Assembly (NCBI GenBank): GCA_017431365.1
Contig: JAFRLF010000163.1
Span: 1-53,027 of the forward strand
DNA from: Clostridia bacterium
GTDB taxonomy: Bacteria > Bacillota > Clostridia > Christensenellales > Aristaeellaceae
Direction: 5' to 3'
Length of the DNA: 53,027 nucleotides
Under the pieces are notes generated by a model. It was not told the DNA's origin, made no database searches, and saw only the letters and a list, made by a program, of their open reading frames with translations. Of this stretch, positions 6,699 through 15,391 are shown piece after piece. The position numbers were made by a program, and so were the translations under genes. Numbering within the stretch: position 1 is the stretch's first letter; every line of letters starts with the position of its first letter.

Positions 6699-9053
6699 TC
6701 ACTGATTGGCCGACTCGTCATCGTTGCGGACAAGAGTCAGATTGATGGCCTCATCTACCTGTTCGAGCAGGTGCACGTCCAGTTTTTCCCGCACGTAGGG
6801 CGGCAGTTCCGTCAGGTCCTTCTCGTTGGCTTTGGGCAGCAGCAGCGTGGTGATACCCATCCGATAGGCAGCCAGGAGCTTTTCCTTGACGCCGCCGATG
6901 GGCAGCACATGTCCGCGCAGGGTGATTTCACCCGTCATGGCGATGTCCTGGCGCGCCGGCGTGTCGGTCAGCGCGGACACCATGGCGCACGTCAGCGTCA
7001 CGCCCGCGGACGGACCGTCCTTGGGAACGGCGCCTTCCGGAATGTGGATGTGTATATCGTGCTTGCGGTGGAAGTCCTCCTCAAGCCCCCATTCGTTCGA
7101 GCGTGAGCGAATGTAGCTCAGCGCTGTGCGGGCCGACTCCTTCATGACGTCGCCCAGCTGACCCGTCATCTCAATCGCGCCCTGACCGGGCATGACGGCG
7201 ACCTCGATGGGCATCGTGGTGCCGCCGACCTGCGTCCACGCAAGGCCGTTGACGACGCCGACTTCAGGTTCCTTGCCGACTTCGTCGGGCAGGAACTTGC
7301 GGATGCCCAGATAGTTTTCCAGCATGTCCGGCTTCACGGTCAGGTGGAAACCGGCCTTTTCCTCTTCGCTGCTCTCCAGCATCTCGATGACGGCTTTGCG
7401 GCACAGATGGGCGATTTCACGGTCCAGCGTGCGCACGCCGGCTTCGCGGGTATAGCCTTCGATGAGGGCTGTCAGCGTCCTGTCCGGCAGGCGCAGCTGT
7501 GCCTTTTCCAGGGCATGCTCCTTGAGCTGACGGGGCAAAAGATGCCTCTTCGCGATCTGGACCTTCTCCTCAAGCGTGTAGCTGGGGACTTCGATGATTT
7601 CCATGCGGTCGAGCAGAGGTTCGGGGATGTCCTCTGCGCTGTTGGCCGTCGTCAGGAACAGCACCCTTGAAAGGTCGAAGGGCGCGTCGAGGTAATGGTC
7701 CGTGAAGGTTGAATTCTGCGCCGGATCGAGCGCCTCCAGCATGGCGGAGGCGGGGTCGCCCCTGAAGTCGCTGGCCATTTTGTCGATCTCATCGAACAGA
7801 AACACGGGATCGCACGCGCCGCACTGACGCAGCCCCGTCACGATCCGACCGGGCTGTGAGCCGATGTAGGTGCGCCGATGGCCGCGTATTTCGCTCTCGT
7901 CGTGCAAACCGCCCAGTGAAACGCGGACGAATTTGCGCTTCAGGGCCCGCGCGACAGAGGCGGCGATAGAGGTTTTGCCCACGCCCGGCGGGCCGACGAG
8001 ACACAGGATCGGCGCTTTCATGTCGCCGCGCAGACTGCACACCGCCAGGTATTCCATGATGCGCTGTTTGACCTTGTCAAGGCCGTAGTGGTCGCATTCA
8101 AGCACCTTTCTGGCCCGGCGCAGGTCGATTGATCCCGCGGTTTCGACGCCCCACGGCATGTTGAGCATCCACTCGATATAGCCTTCCGATACGACGGCTT
8201 CGGGCGTCCCTCGCTGCATCGAACTGAGACGTTCGATCTCCCGGGCTGTCTTTTCCCGCGCCTCTTCGTTCATCTTGGAGGCTTTGAGGCGCTGGCGCAT
8301 GGCTTCAGCTTCATTTTCCTCGCTGTCGCCCAGCTCGCTCTTGACGACGCGCAGCTGTTCCTGCAAATAGTAGTCCCGCTGATGTTCCTCCATGTTTTCG
8401 CGGACTTTTTCCTCGACTTCACGTTCCACGCGGCTGAGCTTGATCTCTTCACGCAAAAGCGTGCACAGCATCTTGAGCCGCGCGAGGAGGTTGTCCTCGT
8501 CCAGGAGCCGCTGCTTCTGTTCCGTGGTGCGCAGCGCGTTCATGGCGATCAGGTTGCACAGTACGCCGGGACGGGATTCGCCTTCGACGATGGACACAAG
8601 TTCTCCGACCTTAGAGCGTTCCTTTGACAGCATGCTGAAGAGCGAACGCGCGTGTTCGGTGTATCCGGCGATTTCCGCGGCGTCTTCTTCACGTTCCTCA
8701 TCCGGGAGAATGACGAAGCGAGCCTCGATGTGATGCTCGTCAAAGGAAAGACTGCGTATCCGTCCGCGGCTCATGCCGTCCATAAACAGCCGCAGGACCT
8801 CTTCGTTTACGGGGATGACGTGCCTGACTCTCGCCAGGACGCCCACGTCATACAGATCGTCTCTGCCGGGCATCTCGCAGTTGTAATCCTTCTGAGTGAC
8901 CAGAAAGACTTCTTTGTCGCCGTCCATGGCCTGTTCGAGCGCGCCGACGGACAGGTCGCGCCCGACGTCGAGCAGGATGCTGTTGTCGGGAAAGGCGACC
9001 ATCCCGCGCAGGGCTATGAGCGGCTTGTGGTTTGATTTGCTCTTGCTTGCCAA
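6699..9053 (-). CDS. lon: ATP-dependent serine protease Lon
   Basis: Cytoplasmic hexameric AAA+ protease that degrades misfolded and regulatory proteins. Order of domains: N-terminal substrate domain (LIALRGMVAFPDN near the start), coiled coil, AAA+ module with Walker A GPPGVGKTS (near residue 350), Walker B VFLFDEIDKM, and C-terminal protease with catalytic Ser in KDGPSAGVT and Lys in GGVKEKLLAAYRMG. The length of about 785 residues is standard. The frame extends to an ATG at 9068, but that ATG sits inside the GGAGG sequence and has no binding site of its own; the TTG at 9053 lies 8 bases after GGAGG and is the better start. No HrcA CIRCE element or own promoter was seen in the 60-base gap, so transcription may come from upstream. 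Confidence 0.96.
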   Translation of the reverse strand: MASKSKSNHKPLIALRGMVAFPDNSILLDVGRDLSVGALEQAMDGDKEVFLVTQKDYNCEMPGRDDLYDVGVLARVRHVIPVNEEVLRLFMDGMSRGRIRSLSFDEHHIEARFVILPDEEREEDAAEIAGYTEHARSLFSMLSKERSKVGELVSIVEGESRPGVLCNLIAMNALRTTEQKQRLLDEDNLLARLKMLCTLLREEIKLSRVEREVEEKVRENMEEHQRDYYLQEQLRVVKSELGDSEENEAEAMRQRLKASKMNEEAREKTAREIERLSSMQRGTPEAVVSEGYIEWMLNMPWGVETAGSIDLRRARKVLECDHYGLDKVKQRIMEYLAVCSLRGDMKAPILCLVGPPGVGKTSIAASVARALKRKFVRVSLGGLHDESEIRGHRRTYIGSQPGRIVTGLRQCGACDPVFLFDEIDKMASDFRGDPASAMLEALDPAQNSTFTDHYLDAPFDLSRVLFLTTANSAEDIPEPLLDRMEIIEVPSYTLEEKVQIAKRHLLPRQLKEHALEKAQLRLPDRTLTALIEGYTREAGVRTLDREIAHLCRKAVIEMLESSEEEKAGFHLTVKPDMLENYLGIRKFLPDEVGKEPEVGVVNGLAWTQVGGTTMPIEVAVMPGQGAIEMTGQLGDVMKESARTALSYIRSRSNEWGLEEDFHRKHDIHIHIPEGAVPKDGPSAGVTLTCAMVSALTDTPARQDIAMTGEITLRGHVLPIGGVKEKLLAAYRMGITTLLLPKANEKDLTELPPYVREKLDVHLLEQVDEAINLTLVRNDDESANQ

Positions 9054-9112
9054 ATTGGGATCCTCCATGGAATGTCAGGTCGTGGTAAAATGACAATAAT
9101 CTCAGAGGAACA

Positions 9113-9676
9113 TTACCAGATAAACGGGAATTCTACGAAAATCCAGCGCCCGTCCACCAGGCTGCTGACGTAATCATACGTCGTCGTTTTTCCGCTGGTG
9201 TCGAGAATCGTCGCGGTATAGCGGCGCTCTTTTTCCGTGTCCTGAACGATCGTATATGTGATCTGCTCGATCGTCGGTTCCACGGGACGGTAGAAGGGGC
9301 TTTCCTCGCTGCGATAGCCGTACAGGCGGCCGTCGACGTTCTGGTAGGCGTTCCAGGCCCACAGGGACTGGGATATCTCGGTCGAGAAATAGCTGTCCAG
9401 AAGCTTTTGCATGTTCGCCGCGTAGCTCAGGTTTTCGTCGCTGACCAGGAACATCTCGCCGTCAGGGGAAGGCACGCTTTCGTCCACAGGGAGTGGCGAC
9501 ATGACAAAGTAAGCGTATACATTCATGGCGTTGAGGATGTCGTCCGGCACGACGGCGTGGGTCGCGGGGGCTTCCGCAGCGGCGGTTTCGCCTTCAGGGG
9601 CGGCGTCCTCGCCGATGGCGGCGCAGCCGCAGGTGAGCATGCACAGGATGAGCAGGATGGACAGGGCGTATTTCAT
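9113..9676 (-). CDS. Predicted secreted lipoprotein, unknown function
   Basis: A 187-residue protein starting at an ATG with AGAGGT 7 bases upstream. The first 20 residues (MKYALSILLILCMLTCGCAA) form a signal peptide ending in two cysteines; the lipobox is imperfect (L-T-C-G-C), so lipidation at the second Cys is likely but not certain. A short E/A-rich linker follows, then a compact domain with YSTEISQSLWAWNAYQN and YTATILDTSGKTTTYDYVSSLVDGRWIFVEFPFIW near the end, which reads like an extracellular beta-sandwich. I do not recognise the family. It lies 54 bases after the aroB-like gene and 60 bases before lon on the same strand. Confidence 0.7.
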   Translation of the reverse strand: MKYALSILLILCMLTCGCAAIGEDAAPEGETAAAEAPATHAVVPDDILNAMNVYAYFVMSPLPVDESVPSPDGEMFLVSDENLSYAANMQKLLDSYFSTEISQSLWAWNAYQNVDGRLYGYRSEESPFYRPVEPTIEQITYTIVQDTEKERRYTATILDTSGKTTTYDYVSSLVDGRWIFVEFPFIW

Positions 9677-9730
9677 CTGATAAACCTCTTTCGTATTGGT
9701 ATTGATAGTGCGCCGATAGAGCGCCATATG

Positions 9731-10774
9731 TCAGTAGGCGATGCCTCCGAACCAGGCGTTGACGAGGAATGCGTTGGACACGGTCAGCGCTTCGCAAAAG
9801 CCGATGCGCTGGGGTACCGGGGTGACGCATTCGCCCAGCGCCTGGATCGCGCGCAGCATGCTCTCGCTGTCGACCAGCGTACTCGTCGGAAGGTGATATC
9901 GGTTGAGGCAGGCTTCGAGCCGCTCTGCTGTGCCCTTCTGGGTGTAGCCCAGCGCTTCGCCGCGTCGGGTCACACAGTACATGCCCACAGCTACGGCCTC
10001 GCCGTGCAGGAGAATGCGGTATCGCTGGGTGGCTTCGACCGCGTGAGCGATGCCGTGTCCCAGCATTGTCAGGCGCGCGTCCTTCTGGATGAGGGCACGC
10101 TTGACGTAAAGGCACCGCCATGTGATCTCCTCAAGCCGCTGCTGAAGCGCGGTCCGGCCGTCAAGGCTTTCAAGAAGACGGAACAGGGGGGCGTCCGCCG
10201 CGCAGGCGCATTTGATGACCTCGCCCATTCCGGCGTCAAAGACGCGCTCGTTGAGAGAAAGCGCGCAGCGAGGGTCGATGAGCACGAGCGATGGCGGGAA
10301 AAAAGAACCGATCATTTTAGAACCCGGTCGGTACTCAAGGGCAGATTTCCCTTCGACCGCCCAGTCCGTCATGCCGATCATCGTGGTCGGCACCTGAATG
10401 AGGCGTACGACATCCTTGTGATGCCACGCCGCGAAGCCGCCCGTATCACAGAGCGTACCCCCGCCGATGACGACTAATCCGTCTTCGGGGCCGAGAGTCA
10501 GTCCTTCCATGGCCGCGGATATTTCCTTGAGAGCATCCAGCGTGGCCGCGTAGCCGCCTGTCTTCAGGATGAGGGCGCTGCTCTCGAGCTGTGCCGCGGC
10601 AAAAGACCGGGTGATCGCCGGCCCATACAGCGACCAGACTCGCTCGTCAGAGACGACGAGCGCGCGTTTCAATGAGATATGGCACAGGATTTCTCTCGCC
10701 AGGTCGTCGATCAATCCTTCGTTTATTGAGATTTCATAGCGGTAATGACTACCGGACACCTGTATTGTCTGCAA
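9731..10774 (-). CDS. 3-dehydroquinate synthase family (AroB-like sugar phosphate cyclase), divergent
   Basis: Sugar phosphate cyclase superfamily: NAD- and metal-dependent, making 3-dehydroquinate from DAHP in the shikimate pathway when it is AroB. Visible: GGGTLCDTGGFAAW (NAD-binding, near residue 90), VPTTMIG near 112, EGKSALEYRPGSKMIGSFFPP near 125, GMGEVIK (metal Glu and Lys) near 168, LGHGIAHAVE near 225 and HGEAVAVGM near 243. Metal ligands E, H and H are in place. The usual R-x-L-L-N-x-G-H-T-x-G-H motif reads ARLTMLGHGIAH here: the Asn is Met and the Arg is shifted, both substrate-contact positions in known AroB. The start is the TTG at 10774, 7 bases after GAGGAG and 4 bases past the rsmG stop. 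No other shikimate genes are nearby. Confidence 0.75.
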   Translation of the reverse strand: MQTIQVSGSHYRYEISINEGLIDDLAREILCHISLKRALVVSDERVWSLYGPAITRSFAAAQLESSALILKTGGYAATLDALKEISAAMEGLTLGPEDGLVVIGGGTLCDTGGFAAWHHKDVVRLIQVPTTMIGMTDWAVEGKSALEYRPGSKMIGSFFPPSLVLIDPRCALSLNERVFDAGMGEVIKCACAADAPLFRLLESLDGRTALQQRLEEITWRCLYVKRALIQKDARLTMLGHGIAHAVEATQRYRILLHGEAVAVGMYCVTRRGEALGYTQKGTAERLEACLNRYHLPTSTLVDSESMLRAIQALGECVTPVPQRIGFCEALTVSNAFLVNAWFGGIAY

Positions 10775-10778
10775 AGCG

Positions 10779-11522
10779 TTACTCCTCTTTTTTGCTGCCG
10801 GACAGAGGATGACGAGCCGCTTCGCCCGCTTTTCGGGGGAAGGCGCGGGGGGTCGGCGCGGCCTTGCCGAGGACGAACAGACGGTGTGACCAGTCACGTC
10901 CCGGGACAGGCGCGTCTAACACGCGGGCGTCAGCGCCCTTTAAAGCGATGATGGCTTTCTGCGCGCCTGCGATCTCACTGTCCAGCGCAGGCCCTTTATA
11001 TGCGATCATGTGTCCGCCTGGACGCACCAGGGGCATACACAGCTCTACAAGGACGTCCAGGCCGGCGACGGCCCGGGCTGTAACCGCGTCAAAGCTGTCG
11101 CGCCACGCGGGATTCCTGCCGGCGTCTTCAAGCCGGGTGTGATGGGCCTCGGCGTTTAAGTTCAGTGCCTCAATGACCTGCCTGAGAAAGGCGACTCTCT
11201 TGCCCAGCGCGTCCATCATGACCACGCGCACCTCCGGCAGGGCGATGCTCAGCACGATGCCGGGGATGCCCGCGCCGCTGCCGGCGTCGCACAGCGTACG
11301 GACGCCGTCCGTCAGTCGGGCGTGCGCAAGCGGCGTCAGCGCGTCCAGATAGTTGCGGTCCACGGCTTCACGCGGGTCGTCGGGCACTCTGGTCAGATTG
11401 GTGACGGCGTTGGCGCGCGTCAGCATATCGTGATAGCGACAAATCTGAAGAGCTTGTCCTTCGGTCAGGTTCAGACCCATCTTCAATGCGCCATCCATGA
11501 TGAGGTCAAGCATCTCGTCCAT
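10779..11522 (-). CDS. rsmG: 16S rRNA (guanine-N7) methyltransferase RsmG
   Basis: Methylates G527 of 16S rRNA using SAM. Typical features: [22 protein letters not shown] near residue 40, [15 protein letters not shown] (SAM motif I) near 80, [22 protein letters not shown] near 145. It is slightly longer (247 residues) than usual owing to a basic C-terminal extension after [16 protein letters not shown]. The ATG has AGGAGA about 7 bases upstream and lies 17 bases inside the end of mnmG. The gidA-gidB pairing is the classic order, and overlap here indicates translational coupling. Confidence 0.95.
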   Translation of the reverse strand: MDEMLDLIMDGALKMGLNLTEGQALQICRYHDMLTRANAVTNLTRVPDDPREAVDRNYLDALTPLAHARLTDGVRTLCDAGSGAGIPGIVLSIALPEVRVVMMDALGKRVAFLRQVIEALNLNAEAHHTRLEDAGRNPAWRDSFDAVTARAVAGLDVLVELCMPLVRPGGHMIAYKGPALDSEIAGAQKAIIALKGADARVLDAPVPGRDWSHRLFVLGKAAPTPRAFPRKAGEAARHPLSGSKKEE

Positions 11523-13419
11523 TCCCGCTCTCCTGACCGCTTCGGGACTCCCGATCCTCGCGTTTTTTCTTTTCCAGCCATATGAGCAGCACGGCGACGT
11601 CTCCGGGCGTGACGCCCGGGATGCGGGCGGCCTGACCGACAGATCGAGGCCTCTGCGCGTCCAGCTTTTGCCGGGCTTCTATGCGCAGGGTGCTCATGTT
11701 CAGATAGTCTATATCGTCGGGCAGAGTTTTTTCCTCGTCGCGGCGGAATGCGTTTACCTGCGTTCTCTGCCGGTCGAGATACCCTTCGTATTTGGTCTGT
11801 GTTTCCACCAGGGAGAGGACGTCGCGCGGCTGCGCGCTCAGATAGCTGTCAAGCGGCGCCAGATCCGCCATCCCGATGCCGGGCCGGCAAACGATTTCGC
11901 GCAGGGACAGGGCGGGCTTTTCGCCCCAGTTTTCGCCGTGACTATCGAAGAGAGCCTTCAGACTGCCCTCTGGCTTGACATAGGTCTTTCGTATGTAGGC
12001 GTCTATGGCTGCGGCGTGCTCCCTGCGGGCCAGCATGCGGCTGTAGCGCGCTTCGCTTGCCAGGCCTATTCTGTAACTGCGCTCTGTCAGTCGAAGGTCG
12101 GCGTTGTCCTGCCTCAGAAGGAGCCTGTATTCAGCCCGCGATGTCATCATTCGGTAAGGCTCGTCCGTGCCCTTTGTGGTCAGATCGTCGACCATGACGC
12201 CGAGGTAACCGTCCGCCCGGGTGAGAATAAAGGGTTCGTCGCCCTTTATGTACTGATGGGCGTTGATCCCCGCGTAAATGCCCTGAGCCGCGGCTTCCTC
12301 ATAGCCTGAGGTTCCGTTGATCTGTCCCGCGCAGTAAAGGCCGCGCAGTTTTTTGAACGAGAAATCGCCGTTCAGCTGCAGCGGGTCGATGCAGTCATAT
12401 TCGATGGCATACGCCAGCCGGAGAATGTCCGCGTGCTCCAGACCGGGAATGGAGTGATAGATCTGGAATTGGACGTCTTCGGGCATGCTGGTGGACACGC
12501 CCTGGACATACCACTCCACTGTGTCCTCGCCCTCCGGTTCCATGAACACCGGATGCCTCGGTTTGTCTGAGAAGCGGACGACTTTATCTTCGATCGAGGG
12601 GCAGTACCGGGCGCCGGTGGCGTGTATGGTTCCCTTGTACATCGGAGCGCGGTGCAGGTTCTTCAGGATGATGTCATGGGTTTCTGGCGTCGTATACGTC
12701 AGATAGCAGAACGACTTGTTCGTCAGGACTCTGTCCGTCATGAACGAAAAGGGTTCGACGGGCTCGTCGCCGCGTTGGATTTCCATCTTTGAAAAGTCCA
12801 CGGTTCTGCCGTCGACGCGGGCCGGCGTCCCCGTCTTAAAGCGACGAACGGAGAAGCCGAGCTCAACGAGAGACTGTGTCAGCGCCGGCGCGTTGACGAG
12901 CCCCTGCGGCCCGCCGTACCAGCTGCAGTCCCCGATGATGATGCGCGAATTCAGGTATACGCCGCAGCAGAGCACGATGGCTGAGCATTCGATCCGGGCG
13001 CCTGTCGTAGTTATGACGCCCGTCACGCGCGTTCCGTCGGAGAGGATCTGCTTCACCTCGCCCTGGCGGAGGGTCAGGTTTTGCTGACAGTCGATGGCTT
13101 TGCGCATGCGCAGGCGATACTTCAGCTTGTCGGCTTGGGCTCTCAGGGAGTGAACGGCTGGGCCCTTGCCCGTGTTCAGCATGCGGGACTGCAGGAACGT
13201 GTCGTCGATGGCCAGCCCCATCTCACCGCCCAGCGCGTCGACTTCGCGGACGAGATGTCCCTTTGCGGTGCCGCCGATGGATGGATTGCAGGGCATCATG
13301 GCCAGCGCGTCCAGGTTGAGCGTCAACAGCAGTGTCCTGTTGCCCAGCCTGGCTAAGGCCAGAGCCGCTTCGCAGCCCGCGTGTCCGGCTCCCACCACGA
13401 TACAGTCAAATCGCTCCAA
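11506..13419 (-). CDS. mnmG: tRNA uridine-5-carboxymethylaminomethyl modification enzyme MnmG (GidA)
   Basis: FAD-binding partner of MnmE that forms cmnm5U34 in tRNAs reading two-codon boxes. FAD Rossmann motif [15 protein letters not shown] opens the protein; [24 protein letters not shown] near residue 45 and [28 protein letters not shown] near 365 are family signatures; the C-terminal helical MnmE-binding domain ends with [18 protein letters not shown]. The length of about 637 residues is standard. A GTG at 13428 overlaps the GTGAGGT binding site, so the TTG at 13419, 7 bases after it, is the likely start. Heads the mnmG-rsmG-aroB-like transcript. Both tRNAs encoded just upstream (Gln-UUG and Arg-UCU) belong to the classes modified by this enzyme in known bacteria. 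Confidence 0.96.
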   Translation of the reverse strand: MERFDCIVVGAGHAGCEAALALARLGNRTLLLTLNLDALAMMPCNPSIGGTAKGHLVREVDALGGEMGLAIDDTFLQSRMLNTGKGPAVHSLRAQADKLKYRLRMRKAIDCQQNLTLRQGEVKQILSDGTRVTGVITTTGARIECSAIVLCCGVYLNSRIIIGDCSWYGGPQGLVNAPALTQSLVELGFSVRRFKTGTPARVDGRTVDFSKMEIQRGDEPVEPFSFMTDRVLTNKSFCYLTYTTPETHDIILKNLHRAPMYKGTIHATGARYCPSIEDKVVRFSDKPRHPVFMEPEGEDTVEWYVQGVSTSMPEDVQFQIYHSIPGLEHADILRLAYAIEYDCIDPLQLNGDFSFKKLRGLYCAGQINGTSGYEEAAAQGIYAGINAHQYIKGDEPFILTRADGYLGVMVDDLTTKGTDEPYRMMTSRAEYRLLLRQDNADLRLTERSYRIGLASEARYSRMLARREHAAAIDAYIRKTYVKPEGSLKALFDSHGENWGEKPALSLREIVCRPGIGMADLAPLDSYLSAQPRDVLSLVETQTKYEGYLDRQRTQVNAFRRDEEKTLPDDIDYLNMSTLRIEARQKLDAQRPRSVGQAARIPGVTPGDVAVLLIWLEKKKREDRESRSGQESGNGRDA

Positions 13420-13457
13420 CGCGCGCACCTCACAGATGAAACGTAAATCAACTTCTT

Positions 13458-13486
13458 ATTTTATACGCCTTTCGGCCGTTCGTCAA
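13458..13486 (-). promoter_or_regulatory. Sigma-A promoter of the mnmG operon
   Basis: Minus strand TTGACG (13486-13481), 17-base spacer, TAAAAT (13463-13458). The leader to the TTG start is about 30 bases. Confidence 0.75.
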
Positions 13487-13541
13487 GTTTGGCGCATAGC
13501 AATCGCCGGGATATATCGTTAAAACTTCAGTGTCAAAAATA

Positions 13542-13570
13542 CTGCCCTTTGCCGAGAGGGCGAAGGGCAG
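13542..13570 (-). terminator. Intrinsic terminator of the tRNA-Arg/tRNA-Gln unit
   Basis: Minus strand CTGCCCTT-C-GCC, five-base loop, GGC-A-AAGGGCAG stem, followed by TATTTTTG. Begins 5 bases after the CCA of tRNA-Gln. Confidence 0.85.
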
Positions 13571-13574
13571 ATTC

Positions 13575-13649
13575 TGGCTGGGACGGCTGGATTTGAACCA
13601 GCGGTGCGGGAGTCAAAGTCCCGTGCCTTGACCGCTTGGCTACGCCCCA
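13575..13649 (-). tRNA. tRNA-Gln (anticodon TTG)
   Basis: Complete cloverleaf on the minus strand: acceptor TGGGGCG paired with CGTCCCA (one G-U), D-arm AGCCAAGCGGTCAAGGC, anticodon stem CGGGA/TCCCG with loop CTTTGAC, T-arm GCTGG TTCAAAT CCAGC. Discriminator G, and CCA is encoded in the DNA. Confidence 0.97.
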
Positions 13650-13669
13650 AGAGAAATCAGCGCGGAAAA

Positions 13670-13746
<77 letters not shown>

Positions 13747-13776
13747 ACGGACAATCACGCGCTGACAACTTAGTGT

Positions 13777-13805
13777 ATGTTAGCACAATGATGAAATGTT
13801 TTCAA
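13777..13805 (-). promoter_or_regulatory. Promoter of the tRNA pair
   Basis: Minus strand TTGAAA (13805-13800), 17-base spacer, TAACAT (13782-13777), ending about 30 bases before tRNA-Arg. The -10 matches consensus at four of six positions. Confidence 0.6.
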
Positions 13806-13888
13806 GAACGAACGCGGGGATTTCTTTCAATTTACGTAAATTTCATCGCATACGGGGAGAACAGGCGCGCTTAAGCGCCCGCCTGAAA

Positions 13889-13917
13889 TTGAAACTCGCC
13901 ATTAAAAGTGATATACT
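13889..13917 (+). promoter_or_regulatory. Promoter of the SGNH hydrolase operon
   Basis: TTGAAA (13889-13894), 17-base spacer, TATACT (13912-13917). Just upstream lies a perfect 12-base palindrome GCGCTTAAGCGC (13867-13878), flanked by AGGC/GCCT, a possible operator or stem-loop. Confidence 0.75.
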
Positions 13918-13956
13918 GTTACGCGAACGATACGCTGGAAAGGGGAGAGCGTTTTC

Positions 13957-14616
13957 ATGAAGCTGGAACGGAACGATACTCTTCTGATGATCGGTGACTC
14001 CATCACGGACTTTGGACGGAAGCGGCCTGTGGGCGAAGGCCTTCACGAGGGCGTGGGAACAGGGTATCCCATGTATGTCCGGGCATTTCTCGAGAGCATG
14101 TATCCGGAACTTAACGTCCATGTCATCAACATGGGCACGAGCGGCGACAACATTCGCGCGCTGAAATCCCGCTGGAAGACAGACGTCTTTGATCTCAGGC
14201 CGGACTGGGTCAGCGTCATGATCGGCGTGAACGACGTGTGGCGTCAGTTCGATCAGCCGGGCATTCCGGAGAGCCACGTATATCTTCCGGAGTTCGAGTC
14301 TACGCTGGATGAGCAGGTGACGTCGACGCTTCCGCGCGTCAAAGGCATGATTTTGATGACGCCCTACTACATGGAGCCCTGCCGCGAAGACCGCATGCGC
14401 GCGGTGGTCGACACCTACGGCGCGGCTGTCAAGCGCGTCGCGGAGAAGAGAGGCGCACTGTTTGTGGATACGCAGGCGGCGTTTGACAAACTGTTTGAGC
14501 ACATGCATTCGTCGAATGTAGCCTGGGACCGCGTTCATCCGAACTATACGGGCCACATGCTGCTTGCGAGAGCCCTTCTCAGAGCGCTGGAGTTTGATTT
14601 CAACAAAGAACTGTAA
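13957..14616 (+). CDS. SGNH/GDSL-family hydrolase (esterase/acetylesterase-like)
   Basis: Predicted carboxyl-ester hydrolase, 219 residues, with no signal peptide and so cytoplasmic. The four SGNH blocks are visible: block I MIGDSITD (nucleophile Ser near residue 15), block II Gly in NMGTSGDNIRAL near 69, block III GVNDVW (oxyanion Asn) near 91, and block V WDRVHPNYTGH (catalytic D and H) near 191. The closest known relatives of this layout are GDSL acetyl-xylan or rhamnogalacturonan-type esterases acting on sugars, but the substrate cannot be read from sequence. GGGGAG is present upstream of the ATG. First gene of a plus-strand run with a glycerophosphodiesterase 23 bases downstream. Confidence 0.88.
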   Translation: MKLERNDTLLMIGDSITDFGRKRPVGEGLHEGVGTGYPMYVRAFLESMYPELNVHVINMGTSGDNIRALKSRWKTDVFDLRPDWVSVMIGVNDVWRQFDQPGIPESHVYLPEFESTLDEQVTSTLPRVKGMILMTPYYMEPCREDRMRAVVDTYGAAVKRVAEKRGALFVDTQAAFDKLFEHMHSSNVAWDRVHPNYTGHMLLARALLRALEFDFNKEL

Positions 14617-14639
14617 ATCTCACAAAAGGAGCGTCGCAA

Positions 14640-15362
14640 ATGAATAATACCATAGCGATTAATCATGGAAAAACGCGGATGATCGCTCACAGGGGCGTGA
14701 GCGGCTTGGAACGGGAAAACACCTGTTCGGCGTTCGTGGCGGCGTGTAACCGAAGCTACTACGGCATCGAGACGGACGTCCACCGCACGCTGGACGGAGA
14801 GTTTGTCTGCATTCACGACAGCGAGACGGGCCGGGTCGGCGTCGATCAGTTGACGGTGGAAAAGACGACGTTTGATACGCTTCGTTCTCTCGTGCTGACG
14901 GATATGGACGGGAAACGCGGCCGCACGGATCTGCGCATTCCCACGATGGTCGAATACGTGCGCCTGTGCAAGAGATACGGCAAGACCGGTATTCTGGAGC
15001 TCAAGGGCAGTTATACGGTTCAGGATCTGGCGGAGATGGTTTCGCTCATCCGCCGGGAGGAATACCTCGACGGCATAACGTTTATCGCATTTGACCTGTC
15101 GAATCTGCTGAACCTGCGCAGTCTGCTGCCGAAGCAGCCCTGCCAGTTCCTTACGACTGGGTTTTCCGATGAGACGCTGAAGATCCTGACGGAGTATCGC
15201 CTCGATCTGGACGCGGAGTATCGCGCTGTGACGCGGGAGTGCATTGACAAGTGCCACGAAAACGGCATTCAGGTCAATGCCTGGACGGTGGACAGCGTCC
15301 CCGCGGCCGATCGGCTCGTCTCCTGGAACGTGGACTACATAACGAGTAACATCCTGGAGTAA
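14640..15362 (+). CDS. Glycerophosphodiester phosphodiesterase (GDPD family)
   Basis: Hydrolyses glycerophosphodiesters to glycerol-3-phosphate and an alcohol. A 240-residue TIM-barrel domain with catalytic His in MIAHRGVSGLERENT (near residue 16), metal-binding IETDVHRTLDGEFVCIHDSE (Glu and Asp near 42, second His near 57), metal Glu in GILELKG near 120, and the late strand NAWTVDS near 213. No signal peptide, so it acts in the cytoplasm. Start has AAAGGAG 8 bases upstream. With the neighbouring SGNH esterase it could deacylate and then cleave lipid head groups, but that link is inference. Confidence 0.92.
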   Translation: MNNTIAINHGKTRMIAHRGVSGLERENTCSAFVAACNRSYYGIETDVHRTLDGEFVCIHDSETGRVGVDQLTVEKTTFDTLRSLVLTDMDGKRGRTDLRIPTMVEYVRLCKRYGKTGILELKGSYTVQDLAEMVSLIRREEYLDGITFIAFDLSNLLNLRSLLPKQPCQFLTTGFSDETLKILTEYRLDLDAEYRAVTRECIDKCHENGIQVNAWTVDSVPAADRLVSWNVDYITSNILE

Positions 15363-15391
15363 ACTTGCTTGCAAAGGAGGGCCTGGTTCGC

